Assembly: GCF_002812725.1 (NCBI RefSeq) | Contig: NZ_NMUN01000004.1 | Coordinates: 992,001-1,056,000 of the forward strand | DNA: 64,000 nt | Direction of reading: 5' to 3' | Source: Microbacterium sp. BR1 | GTDB lineage: Bacteria; Actinomycetota; Actinomycetes; Actinomycetales; Microbacteriaceae | Shown: positions 15,947 through 26,868 of the stretch, piece after piece | How positions within the stretch are numbered: the stretch's first letter is position 1 | Layout of the letters: the number at the start of each line of letters is the position of its first letter | Made by a program: the position numbers and the translations under genes | Notes under the pieces: model-generated | The model's database searches: none | What the model was told of the DNA's origin: nothing | The model's input: the letters and a program-made list of their open reading frames with translations, nothing else

Positions 15947-17655
15947 TGCGAGACTTCTTCCGATGATTCGACCGGATTCGACGGTTCGAGGGGAACGCGC
16001 CAGTGCACGACCGTACCCGATTGTCCGGGCTGTCGCGACGAGACGATGTCGCACGAACCCGAGCGCAGCCGCGCGCGCTCGGTGATATTGGCCAGGCCGC
16101 TCCGTACGACACCCTCGGCGATGCCGACGCCGTCATCCGAAACGGTCAGCTCCACCTGATCGTCGACGATCTGGACCACCACGCTCACGGTCTCGGCATC
16201 CGCGTGTTTCGCGATATTGGTCAACAGTTCTCGTACCACCGCGACGAGGTCATCGTCGAGACGGCCCGCGATGACGTTGTCCAGGGCACCCATGAAGGCG
16301 ACTCGCACGGGCATGGGCCACGAGTCGCTCACCTCGGCAACGACGTCCAGGATGCGATCGCGGAACGATTTCTTGCCGCGTCGGTCGCCGCTCCCGAGTG
16401 CGAAGATCGCGGAGCGGATGTCCTTGATCGCGGCGTCGATCACGTCGATCTGGGTTTCGATGGCTTCGGATGCCGCGGGGTCCACGGTCGCCGAGACCGC
16501 TTGGAGCGAAAGACCCGCACCGAACAGCCGCTGGATCACGTGATCGTGCAGGTCGCGGGCGATCCGCGCCCGATCGCGCGTCGTCTCGGCGCGCTTGCGA
16601 TCCTCGCGAGCGCGCACGATCTCGAGCGCGATGCTCGCCTGGGCCGCGAACGCGAACGCCATCTCGAGGTCGGCCTCGGTGAACGAGCGCCCGTCGGGCG
16701 CGCGCGAAACCATCAGCACGCCCAGCGCCTCGTCCCCCGCGAACAGCGGGATCGCGACCGTCGGACCGAGCACCGGTTGCCCCTCGAACATCGTCCCCGC
16801 GGGCTCACGGTCGATGCTGAGGGCCTGCCGCGTGCGCAGGGCGCGTCCCGTCAGGGTGCCATCGGCCTCGTACGTGTGAGCCTGCAGCTCCGCCGCCGAC
16901 AGTCCGTACACGGTGGAGAGGACGAGTCGGTCGGTGCCGTCCGGAATGGCAACCGCCACCAGGTCGGCATCTATGAGCGCGGCCACGCGTGCCGCGATCA
17001 CGTCGAGCACGTTCGCCCCGTCGACGTCGAGCATCGCCGACATCACATCCGCGATCGTCGCGTTCCACAGCTCTCGCGTGCGCGCGGCGTCGTACATGCG
17101 GGCGTTCTCGATCGCGATCCCGGCCGTCGCTGCCAGGGCGACGACGAGCTCTTCGTCTGCGGCGCTGAACGCGCCACGGACGGCCTCGGTCAGGTACAGG
17201 TTTCCGTAGACCTGCTCGCCGACGCGCACCGGCACGCCGAGGAACGAATCCATCACAGGGTGGTTCGCGGGGAATCCGACCGATCGAGGTTCGGCGCCGA
17301 GGTGCGGAACACGGATCGGTTCCCGGTCGGTGATCACCGCCCCCAGAACGCCGCGACCGACCGGCAGATGGCCGATGCGTTCGACGGAGGGCGCATCGAT
17401 TCCGACATGGATGAACCGTTCGAGCCCCCCGTCCTGACCGATGACGCCCAGGGCACCGTACCGAGCGCCGACGAGGGTCATTCCAGCCTCGACGATCCGA
17501 CGCAGAACGACCTCGAGGTCGAGCCGCTCGACGAGGGATGTGCTGGCGATCAGCAGATCCGACAGCCGCTGATCCGACAGCGCCTCGAATGGGCTCGCCA
17601 AAGAATCCTCGGTCGGTGAATCCGTGTCGTTCGAGGGAACCGTGTCGTCAGTCAT
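15943..17655 (-). CDS. devS: DosS/DevS-like GAF-domain sensor histidine kinase
   Basis: A 570-residue soluble kinase: GAF 1 at about residues 45-190, GAF 2 at 200-350, a HisKA_3 dimerisation helix with phospho-His370 in RDLHDHVIQRLFGAG, and an HATPase domain (ELLTNIAKHADAE, DDGVGI). In GAF 1, His132 in FPANHPVMDSFLG falls where, from memory, DosS has its heme ligand (His149 in a protein with a slightly longer N terminus), so heme-based oxygen or NO sensing is plausible. Start at 17655 has GGGAGG upstream. Likely co-transcribed with the upstream Usp gene (56-base gap) and the response regulator. Confidence 0.9.
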   Translation of the reverse strand: MTDDTVPSNDTDSPTEDSLASPFEALSDQRLSDLLIASTSLVERLDLEVVLRRIVEAGMTLVGARYGALGVIGQDGGLERFIHVGIDAPSVERIGHLPVGRGVLGAVITDREPIRVPHLGAEPRSVGFPANHPVMDSFLGVPVRVGEQVYGNLYLTEAVRGAFSAADEELVVALAATAGIAIENARMYDAARTRELWNATIADVMSAMLDVDGANVLDVIAARVAALIDADLVAVAIPDGTDRLVLSTVYGLSAAELQAHTYEADGTLTGRALRTRQALSIDREPAGTMFEGQPVLGPTVAIPLFAGDEALGVLMVSRAPDGRSFTEADLEMAFAFAAQASIALEIVRAREDRKRAETTRDRARIARDLHDHVIQRLFGAGLSLQAVSATVDPAASEAIETQIDVIDAAIKDIRSAIFALGSGDRRGKKSFRDRILDVVAEVSDSWPMPVRVAFMGALDNVIAGRLDDDLVAVVRELLTNIAKHADAETVSVVVQIVDDQVELTVSDDGVGIAEGVVRSGLANITERARLRSGSCDIVSSRQPGQSGTVVHWRVPLEPSNPVESSEEVSQ

Positions 17656-17711
17656 ACGCGCCTCCCGGCGTTGGACGCTGTTCGCAACCCTACCGACGAC
17701 GCGGTCGCACC

Positions 17712-18548
17712 TCACGTCTGCGCGGGACTCACCGCCACGGGAACGACACACACCGGGATGCGGGACTGCGCGACGGTGTCCTGTCCGACCGAACCGAGAA
17801 TCGCGCCGGTGACGGGTCCACGGTGGTGGGTGCCGATGACGAGCAGCGACGCGAGCCGCGCCTCGGCCAGCAGTGCGGCAGGCGGGTTGTCGTTCACCAG
17901 CACCCGTTCGATCGCCAGCCCCGGATAGGCGGCCTGCAGATCATCACCGACGGTGTCCAGGATGCGGCGATGTCCCGCCTTCTGTTCTATCGGGGATGCG
18001 AGCACCGCGACCGCACCATCCATCGTCGGCACCGGCATCTGCCAGGCATGCACGAGCATCAGCCCCACGCCGGCGGCCTGCGCTTCGCGGGCGGCGAAGT
18101 GGATGGCAGCCGACGAGCTGTCGTCGTCATCGAGCCCGACGAGCACCCGGCCCTCTTTCGGGGTCCAGTCATCCGGCACCACCACGACCGGGACGCTCGA
18201 CCGTGCAACCGTACGGAGCGGACGCCACCCCGTCAGCGCCGCGCGCACGGGACGACGCCGGTGTGCACCGATCACGAGCAGGTCGGCCTTCTCGGCCGCC
18301 TCCAGCAGCGCACCGGGCAGGTGACCGGTCACCCGACGCGACCGCACGAGCGCACCCTTCGCGATATCACGGAAGCGACGCTCGGCATCGTGCAGCACAT
18401 CGGGGATGACCGTCTCATCGAACAGGTCGGATGCGTTCACCGATACGATCTCGACACTGGTCGAACGCTCGGCCGCACGGGCAGCGGCCCATTCCAAAGC
18501 GACCAGCGACGGCTCCGATCCGTCATAGCCCACCACGATGTTGTCCAT
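17712..18548 (-). CDS. Universal stress protein, tandem two-domain
   Basis: A 278-residue protein of two Usp domains. Domain 1 (IVVGYDGSEPSLVALEW) has a degenerate loop (VIGAHRRRPVRAAL), domain 2 (VLVGLDDDDSS, then VIGTHHRGPVTGAILGSV) a good ATP-binding loop. I prefer the ATG at 18548, which has GGAAGG at proper spacing; an in-frame ATG at 18554 would be too close to it. Tandem Usps of this shape are typical DosR-regulon members in mycobacteria. It heads a probable operon with the DosS/DosR-like genes, with a DosR-like box 91 bases upstream, which would give positive autoregulation. Confidence 0.88.
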   Translation of the reverse strand: MDNIVVGYDGSEPSLVALEWAAARAAERSTSVEIVSVNASDLFDETVIPDVLHDAERRFRDIAKGALVRSRRVTGHLPGALLEAAEKADLLVIGAHRRRPVRAALTGWRPLRTVARSSVPVVVVPDDWTPKEGRVLVGLDDDDSSSAAIHFAAREAQAAGVGLMLVHAWQMPVPTMDGAVAVLASPIEQKAGHRRILDTVGDDLQAAYPGLAIERVLVNDNPPAALLAEARLASLLVIGTHHRGPVTGAILGSVGQDTVAQSRIPVCVVPVAVSPAQT

Positions 18549-18601
18549 GGTCATCCCTTCCCGCCTGGCCCCAGTAGGGGTGCCCTGCGTTTCTCCTGCT
18601 A

Positions 18602-18626
18602 CGTTCCCGACGTTACGTCGGGAACG
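18602..18626. promoter_or_regulatory. Perfect 11-bp inverted repeat upstream of the Usp-devS-devR unit
   Basis: CGTTCCCGACG, spacer TTA, CGTCGGGAACG: an exact inverted repeat between the DosR-like box (18637-18653) and the Usp start. It could be an operator for a second regulator or a stem in the 5' leader. Its sequence differs from the DosR-like boxes. Confidence 0.55.
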
Positions 18627-18636
18627 AGCGGCTGCC

Positions 18637-18653
18637 AGGGGCCGAAGGTCCTA
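18637..18653 (-). promoter_or_regulatory. DosR-like box B
   Basis: On the minus strand this reads TAGGACCTTCGGCCCCT, 91 bases before the two-domain Usp gene. Its AGGACCTTCGGCCC core differs from box A in two of 14 positions. It would drive the Usp-DosS-DosR unit. Confidence 0.65.
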
Positions 18654-18669
18654 CCGGCTCCGGGGATGA

Positions 18670-22053
<3,384 letters not shown>

Positions 22054-22062
22054 TCACCGCTG

Positions 22063-22130
22063 CGGGCGGCATCTCTCCGAAGCTCTCACCAGAGCGGATG
22101 GATGTCCGCCCGCAGCAGGCAGTCGGCTGA
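22063..22130 (-). pseudogene. Relic 3' end of an aldo/keto reductase gene
   Basis: On the minus strand this encodes CLLRADIHPLW followed by a stop, the same C terminus as the intact aldo/keto reductase that ends at 22869. The DNA matches 22846-22915 at roughly 85% including the 24-base identical core at 22086-22109 (copy at 22869-22892) and the noncoding bases after the stop. It is a duplicated or displaced gene tail on the far side of the SfLAP-family gene. Confidence 0.8.
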
Positions 22131-22139
22131 GCGCCGCCG

Positions 22140-22820
22140 CTAGATCAGGCCCAACCCGCGGACGACCAGGTAGACGGCCGTGAGGAGGCACACCACGATG
22201 CCGATCACGCGACCGTGGCGCGAGAGCACGGCCTGCAGGCGTCCGAGTTGCCGGGTGGCCGTCTTCGGGCTGAGGACCGCCCATCCGAGCGGCAGAAGAA
22301 CGGGAAGAAGTGCCCCGAATGCCAAGACACCGTAGGCGACGCCGGATGCGAGGGCCCCGGCATCGGCCGAAGCCGTCTCGTGCGCACCCGCCAGCACGAG
22401 CACGAGGGTGCTGATGTTGGTGGCCATCATGAGGACGCCGAGCGCCGCGGCGCCGAGCGCGAGCCAGCGCGAGGCGCGCAGCCGCGTCAGGGTCGCACCA
22501 CTGCCGGATCCTGAGCGCCGGAACACCAGCACGGCCGCGACGATCACGAGCAGAGCCGCCAGGGCGAGATCGACCGCGTCGCTGACGGCGCTCGCGCCGG
22601 TCGACGGCCCGCGCTGCGGCAGGGCCGTGGCGAGCAGGAGCGCCGCGCAGACGACCGCCGCAGCGCCCACGAGGTACGACGCGAGGGTACGGATGCCCCG
22701 GCCCGCGAACCCGGCGAGGATCTCCACACTCGCGCCCAGCAGCGCCGGGCTGACCGCGGCACCGGCGGCGAGCGGCAGGACATGCAGGACGAGCGTCGCG
22801 TCGGTGCCGGTCACCGCCAC
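22140..22820 (-). CDS. GAP/SfLAP-family polytopic membrane protein
   Basis: A 226-residue protein with six hydrophobic segments. The opening LVLHVLPLAAGAAVSPALLGASVEIL and the repeat-like later PLGWAVLSPKTA fit the GAP (sulfolipid-1-addressing) family, whose members are thought to move lipids or small solutes, though their biochemistry is unclear. It lies between two copies of an aldo/keto reductase tail, which suggests that it entered this site by duplication or recombination. Assignment rests on overall pattern and is moderate. Confidence 0.65.
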   Translation of the reverse strand: MAVTGTDATLVLHVLPLAAGAAVSPALLGASVEILAGFAGRGIRTLASYLVGAAAVVCAALLLATALPQRGPSTGASAVSDAVDLALAALLVIVAAVLVFRRSGSGSGATLTRLRASRWLALGAAALGVLMMATNISTLVLVLAGAHETASADAGALASGVAYGVLAFGALLPVLLPLGWAVLSPKTATRQLGRLQAVLSRHGRVIGIVVCLLTAVYLVVRGLGLI

Positions 22821-22868
22821 AGGATATCGGCACCGTCCGGGGCGCGGGCGGGCATCCCTCCGGCGCTG

Positions 22869-23855
22869 TCACCAGAGCGGATGGATGTCCGCTCGCAGCA
22901 GCCGGTCGTAGACGTCCCGCACCGCGGCATCGAACGCCTCGACGTCGAAGCCCTGCTGCAGCAGTGCCGCCGCCTCGGCATTCGAGACGGCCTGACGCGG
23001 GTTGCGCGCACCCGGGATCACGGTCGTCACGCCGGGGCGCGACATGATCCAGGCGAGGGATGCCTGGGGCAGACTCACCCCGTCCGGCAGCGCGGCGGCG
23101 AGCTCGTTCGCCGCCCGGATCCCGACCTCGAAGTCCACTCCCGAAAAAGTCTCGCCGCGGTCGAACGCCTCGCCGTTGCGGTTGTAGGAGCGGTGATCCG
23201 ACTCGGCGAAGATCGTGTCGGCCGTGTACTTGCCCGAGAGCAGCCCGGATGCGAGCGGCACGCGAGCGAGGATGCCCACCCCCGCAGCCTCGGCGGCGGG
23301 CAGCACCTCGTCGAGCGGCTTGAGGCGCAGCGGGTTGAAGATGATCTGCACGCTCGCGACGCCCGGACGACCGATGGCCGAAAGTGCCTGGTCGCACGTC
23401 TCGACCGAGACGCCGTATGCCGCGATCGAGCCATCCGAGACCAGCTCATCGAGTGCGTCGTAGGTCGCATCCGCGTCGATCACCGCGCTCGGCGGACAGT
23501 GCAGCTGGACCAGGTCGAGGGTCTCGACCCCGAGGTTGCGGCGCGACCGATCGATCCACGCGCGGAAGTTCTCGGGCGAGTAGTTCTCGGGCTCCTGCGG
23601 CAGACGGCGGCCCATCTTCGTGGCGACGAAGACGTCGCTCCGCCCCCGCAGGAAGCGCCCGATCACCGTCTCGGATCGCCCGTCGCCGTAGACGTCGGCC
23701 GTGTCGAACAACGTCACGCCCTCGTCGTCGGCGGCCCGCAGGACGGCGAGCGCGTCATCCTCGCTGACATCACCCCAGTCCGATCCGAGTTGCCAGGTGC
23801 CGAGCCCGACGAGCGAGACCTCGCGCCCCGTACGTCCCAAGATGCGCTTCTGCAT
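22869..23855 (-). CDS. Aldo/keto reductase
   Basis: A 328-residue TIM-barrel NADPH reductase. Visible are VSLVGLGTWQLG, the catalytic Asp/Tyr region LFDTADVYGDGRSE (Asp and Tyr of the tetrad), catalytic Lys in VATKMGRR, and His in LVQLHCPPS; the cofactor loop is TTVIPGARNPRQAVSN. Start at 23855 has GGAAGGA upstream; the frame stays open much further 5' but into non-family sequence. The VQLHCPP type reduces aldehydes or sugars; the substrate is unknown. Its 3' end is duplicated at 22.1 kb. Confidence 0.9.
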   Translation of the reverse strand: MQKRILGRTGREVSLVGLGTWQLGSDWGDVSEDDALAVLRAADDEGVTLFDTADVYGDGRSETVIGRFLRGRSDVFVATKMGRRLPQEPENYSPENFRAWIDRSRRNLGVETLDLVQLHCPPSAVIDADATYDALDELVSDGSIAAYGVSVETCDQALSAIGRPGVASVQIIFNPLRLKPLDEVLPAAEAAGVGILARVPLASGLLSGKYTADTIFAESDHRSYNRNGEAFDRGETFSGVDFEVGIRAANELAAALPDGVSLPQASLAWIMSRPGVTTVIPGARNPRQAVSNAEAAALLQQGFDVEAFDAAVRDVYDRLLRADIHPLW

Positions 23856-23881
23856 AGCCGTCCTTCCGATCGGCGTCCAGG

Positions 23882-23962
23882 CTAACTCGCGGTCTGGACG
23901 TCGATCACCCAGGTGACACCGAAGCGGTCGGTCAGCATCCCGAAACCGGGACTCCATGCGCA
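23882..23962 (-). pseudogene. Remnant of a VOC/PhnB-like gene, last 26 codons
   Basis: Minus-strand codons read PYCAWSPGFGMLTDRFGV and on to TWVIDVQTAS, then a stop at 23884-23882. WSPGFGMLTDRFGV is the conserved C-terminal end of PhnB-like vicinal-oxygen-chelate proteins. The rest of such a gene is absent: the next bases on that strand belong to the start region of the DUF1905 gene on the other strand. It is a decayed gene tail. Confidence 0.7.
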
Positions 23963-23975
23963 ATACGGTGGGTGG

Positions 23976-24275
23976 ATGATCGTCGACTTCGAGGGCACCG
24001 TCTATCGATGGGATGCGCGGACGGATGCATCCTGGTTCTTCACCGATCTGCCGCCCGACGACAGCGAGGCGATCCGCGAGATGCAGGACCCCGCGCTCCG
24101 CCGCGGGTTCGGCGCCGTCCGCATCCGCGTCACGATCGGGGACTCGGTGTGGATGACGTCGATGTTCCCCTCGTCCGCCGGGACGTACACCGTTCCGCTG
24201 AAGAAGTCGGTGCGCGACCGCCAGGGTCTCGCCGAGGGCGACCAGGTCCAGGTCCGCGTCGAGCTCACGCTCTAG
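23976..24275 (+). CDS. DUF1905-domain protein
   Basis: A 99-residue protein covering one DUF1905 domain: FEGTVYRWDARTDASWFFTDLP, then GFGAVRIRVTIGDSVWMTSMFPS and VPLKKSVRDRQGLAEGDQVQVRVEL, a small beta-barrel. I start it at the ATG at 23976, where the domain begins; an upstream in-frame start would run through the antisense of the VOC remnant. Function of the family is unknown. GGTGGG before the ATG is a weak ribosome site. Confidence 0.75.
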   Translation: MIVDFEGTVYRWDARTDASWFFTDLPPDDSEAIREMQDPALRRGFGAVRIRVTIGDSVWMTSMFPSSAGTYTVPLKKSVRDRQGLAEGDQVQVRVELTL

Positions 24276-24338
24276 CTCGGGTGCCCCATCCCACCCTTCC
24301 CGACCGAAACACTCCATGTGCCGCGAACTGGCACGCCC

Positions 24339-25409
24339 TCAGGCCCGGGGCAGATCCACCGTGACGTCGAGCCCGCCCGACGGACGCGCGACGATCTCCA
24401 GCGAGCCATCCTGCGCCTGCACGATGCTCTTCACGATCGCGAGCCCCAGACCGACGCCCGAGTCGTGCGAGGGGTGGTGCGAACGGATGCGTCCGGCCCC
24501 CCGCTGAAAGGGCTCCGTGAGGGTGGACACGCTCGCGGGCGGCACGACCTCACCCGTATTGCCGACGACGAGTCGGACGGACCCGGCATGCGCCGACGTG
24601 ACGACCTCGACGGTTCCCCCTTCGGCGCGGTTGTGCACGATCGCGTTCTGCACCAGGTTCGACACCATCGGCAGCAGCAGCGTCGGCGAGCCGCGCACGA
24701 GGGCGACATCTCCCGACACCTCGACGATCACACCGCGCCTGTCCGCGAGCGCCTGCAGGGTCTCGGTGGCCTCTTCGACGATGAGCGACAGGTCGACGAC
24801 CTCGCGCGCGAACGACCGCTGATCGGCGCGGCTCAGCAGCAGCAACGCCTCGGTGATGTCGATCGCTCGGGCATTGACCGAGCGCAGCCGCTCGAGCAGC
24901 CGCGGGGTGTTGCTCGCGGGGTCGCTCCGTGCGACCTCGAGCAGCGCCTGCGTCGTCGCGAGCGGGGTCCGCAGTTCGTGCGACGCGTTCGCCGCGAACC
25001 GCCGCTGCTCGGCGACATGACTCTCGACGCGGTCGAGCATCGCATCGAAGGCGTCGGCGAGCTCGCGGAACTCGTCGTCCGGTCCGGCGAGCCGGATGCG
25101 GTGCGACAGGGCACCCTCGGTGGTCTGCCGGGCGACCAGTGTGATCCGCCGCAGCGGCGCGAGCATCCGTCCGGCCAGCAACCAGCCGCCAACGAGCCCG
25201 AAGACGAGCAGGAACCCCATGACCGCGGCTGCGGCCGGAGCGAAGGCGCGCAGCAGGTCCGAACGGTTCGGCATGAACGGCCCCGGGCCCGTGATGCTGC
25301 CATCCGGCACGTAACGCAGCAGGAAGACCCAGACCGCGGCGAGCAACAGAGCGCCCGCGATCATGAGGAACCCCGCGTAGCTCAGGGTCAGCTTCAGCCG
25401 GGCACTCAT
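24339..25409 (-). CDS. Sensor histidine kinase, VanS-like
   Basis: A 356-residue membrane kinase. Helices at about residues 8-30 and 55-80 bracket a short extracytoplasmic loop (FLLRYVPDGSITGPGPFMPN); then HAMP, HisKA with phospho-His in ASHELRTPLATTQ, and HATPase with VQNAIVHNRAEGG and GVGLGLAIVKS. Its ATG overlaps the regulator stop (ATGA). The pair stands divergent to a D,D-carboxypeptidase gene, an arrangement seen in envelope-sensing VanRS-like systems, but no vanHAX genes are present here, so glycopeptide resistance is not implied. Confidence 0.88.
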   Translation of the reverse strand: MSARLKLTLSYAGFLMIAGALLLAAVWVFLLRYVPDGSITGPGPFMPNRSDLLRAFAPAAAAVMGFLLVFGLVGGWLLAGRMLAPLRRITLVARQTTEGALSHRIRLAGPDDEFRELADAFDAMLDRVESHVAEQRRFAANASHELRTPLATTQALLEVARSDPASNTPRLLERLRSVNARAIDITEALLLLSRADQRSFAREVVDLSLIVEEATETLQALADRRGVIVEVSGDVALVRGSPTLLLPMVSNLVQNAIVHNRAEGGTVEVVTSAHAGSVRLVVGNTGEVVPPASVSTLTEPFQRGAGRIRSHHPSHDSGVGLGLAIVKSIVQAQDGSLEIVARPSGGLDVTVDLPRA

Positions 25410-26071
25410 CCCGCAGCCTCGATCCGGTACCCGACCCCGGGCACCGTGGCGATCAGCCACGGCTCACCCAGGCGCTTGCGCAGAGACGACACCGTGATGC
25501 GCACCGCGTTGGTGAACGGGTCGGCGTTCTCGTCCCAGGCGCTCTCGAGGAGCTCTTCGGCGCTCACCACCCCACCCTCGGCCGCGAGCAGAACGTCAAG
25601 CACCGCGAACTGCTTGCGCGTGAGCGCGACGTACCGCCCCTCGCGATACACCTCGCGACGGAACGGGTCGAGGCGCAGGCCCGCGAACGCGCGGATCGGG
25701 GGCCTGCTGGTCCCGCGCCTGCGCTCGAGCGCGCGCAGCCTCAGCACGAGTTCGCGCAGCTCGAAAGGCTTGGTCAGATAGTCGTCGGCGCCCAGCTCGA
25801 AACCCGAGGCCTTGTCGTCGATTCGGTCGGCGGCGGTGAGCATCAGGATGGGAATCCCGCTCCCCGAGGCGACGATGCGCTGTGCGATCTCGTCCCCCGA
25901 CGGCCCCGGGATATCGCGGTCGAGCACCGCGAGCTCGTATGAATTGACCGACAACAACTCCCACGCCGCGTCGCCGTCACCCGCGATATCGGCAGCGATC
26001 GCTTCGAGTCGCAGCCCGTCGCGGATGGCCTCCGCCAGATAGGGCTCGTCCTCGACGATCAGCACACGCAT
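25406..26071 (-). CDS. OmpR-family response regulator, VanR-like
   Basis: A 221-residue regulator: receiver with EDE at 7-9, phospho-Asp51 in LAVLDRDIPGPSGDEIA, Lys in YLTKPFE, then a winged helix (LTRKQFAVLDVLL and AVRITVSSLRKRLG). A TAGCAT box at 26083-26078 lies six bases before the ATG, so the gene is probably leaderless. The inverted repeat at 26104-26125 lies just upstream, between this gene and the divergent carboxypeptidase, and is the best candidate operator. Confidence 0.9.
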   Translation of the reverse strand: MRVLIVEDEPYLAEAIRDGLRLEAIAADIAGDGDAAWELLSVNSYELAVLDRDIPGPSGDEIAQRIVASGSGIPILMLTAADRIDDKASGFELGADDYLTKPFELRELVLRLRALERRRGTSRPPIRAFAGLRLDPFRREVYREGRYVALTRKQFAVLDVLLAAEGGVVSAEELLESAWDENADPFTNAVRITVSSLRKRLGEPWLIATVPGVGYRIEAAG

Positions 26072-26103
26072 CCCCCGATGCTACGAGCCGGGTCGTATCG
26101 TCC

Positions 26104-26125
26104 GCGTATGAAAAAGCCCATACGC
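26104..26125. promoter_or_regulatory. Inverted repeat in the divergent regulator/carboxypeptidase promoter
   Basis: GCGTATG, eight bases, CATACGC. It lies about 20 bases upstream of the -10 box of the response regulator gene and 34 bases before the carboxypeptidase start. It could be the operator of the VanR-like regulator or a leader hairpin. Confidence 0.45.
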
Positions 26126-26158
26126 GCTCGCAACACGGCGGCTCGTTGACTGGGCCCC

Positions 26159-26830
26159 ATGACCTCTTCTCCACCCGCCTCGAAGTCCAGAATCCGGGCC
26201 CGGCGCATCCTCGCCATGACGATCGTCGTCGCGGCGCTGGCAATTACCACTCTTATCGCGATCCCCGTCGCGGGTGCGCTGTCTCCCGCAACGGACACGG
26301 ACGCCTCCCCCGCAGCGGGGCCCGATGAAGTCCCGGACGGCACTCCCGATGGAGCCCCGGACAGCGGGGGAAACGGAGCCGGTGCGGGCATGGAGGCCGC
26401 GCTCGAGGGCGTGACCGCCTTCGACGACATTCCGGCCGTGACGCGGATGAACCCCGACCTGCTGCGAGCCCTGAAGCAGGCGACGAAGGATGCCGCTCGC
26501 GAAGACGTCTCGGTCGAGGTCACGAGCGGGTGGCGCTCGCCCGAGTACCAGGACCGGCTCCTGCAAGAGGCTGTGGCCCAGTACGGCTCGCGGGAGGAGG
26601 CCGCGCGATGGGTCGCGTCGTCGAAGACGTCGGCCCACGTCTCGGGCGACGCCGTCGATGTCGGCGGTTTCGAGGCGACCCTCTGGATGAAGGAGCACGG
26701 CCCCGCCTACGGGCTCTGCCAGATCTACGACAACGAGCCGTGGCACTTCGAGCTGCGCCCCGAGGCACCCCAGCAGGGCTGCCCGGACGTGTACTGGGAC
26801 CCGACCTACGACCCGCGGATGCAGGGCTGA
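26159..26830 (+). CDS. M15-family D-alanyl-D-alanine carboxypeptidase, VanY-like
   Basis: A 223-residue extracytoplasmic peptidase. A signal anchor (residues 18-42) is followed by a 40-residue Asp/Pro/Gly linker and the metallopeptidase domain: SGWRSPEYQDRLL, the zinc motif SAHVSGDAVDVGG (SxHxxGxAxD) and the second zinc/catalytic element EPWHFEL. It trims the terminal D-Ala of peptidoglycan stem peptides. No good Shine-Dalgarno is seen before the ATG at 26159. Divergent from, and probably controlled by, the VanRS-like pair. Confidence 0.88.
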   Translation: MTSSPPASKSRIRARRILAMTIVVAALAITTLIAIPVAGALSPATDTDASPAAGPDEVPDGTPDGAPDSGGNGAGAGMEAALEGVTAFDDIPAVTRMNPDLLRALKQATKDAAREDVSVEVTSGWRSPEYQDRLLQEAVAQYGSREEAARWVASSKTSAHVSGDAVDVGGFEATLWMKEHGPAYGLCQIYDNEPWHFELRPEAPQQGCPDVYWDPTYDPRMQG

Positions 26831-26868
26831 CCGGCTCGTATTGACGGAGTTATGAACGTACGGATGTC

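Noticed and set aside
24339..26830. Vancomycin resistance locus
   Set aside because: Only a VanRS-like pair and a VanY-like peptidase are present; no vanH, vanA/ligase or vanX, so resistance cannot be claimed.
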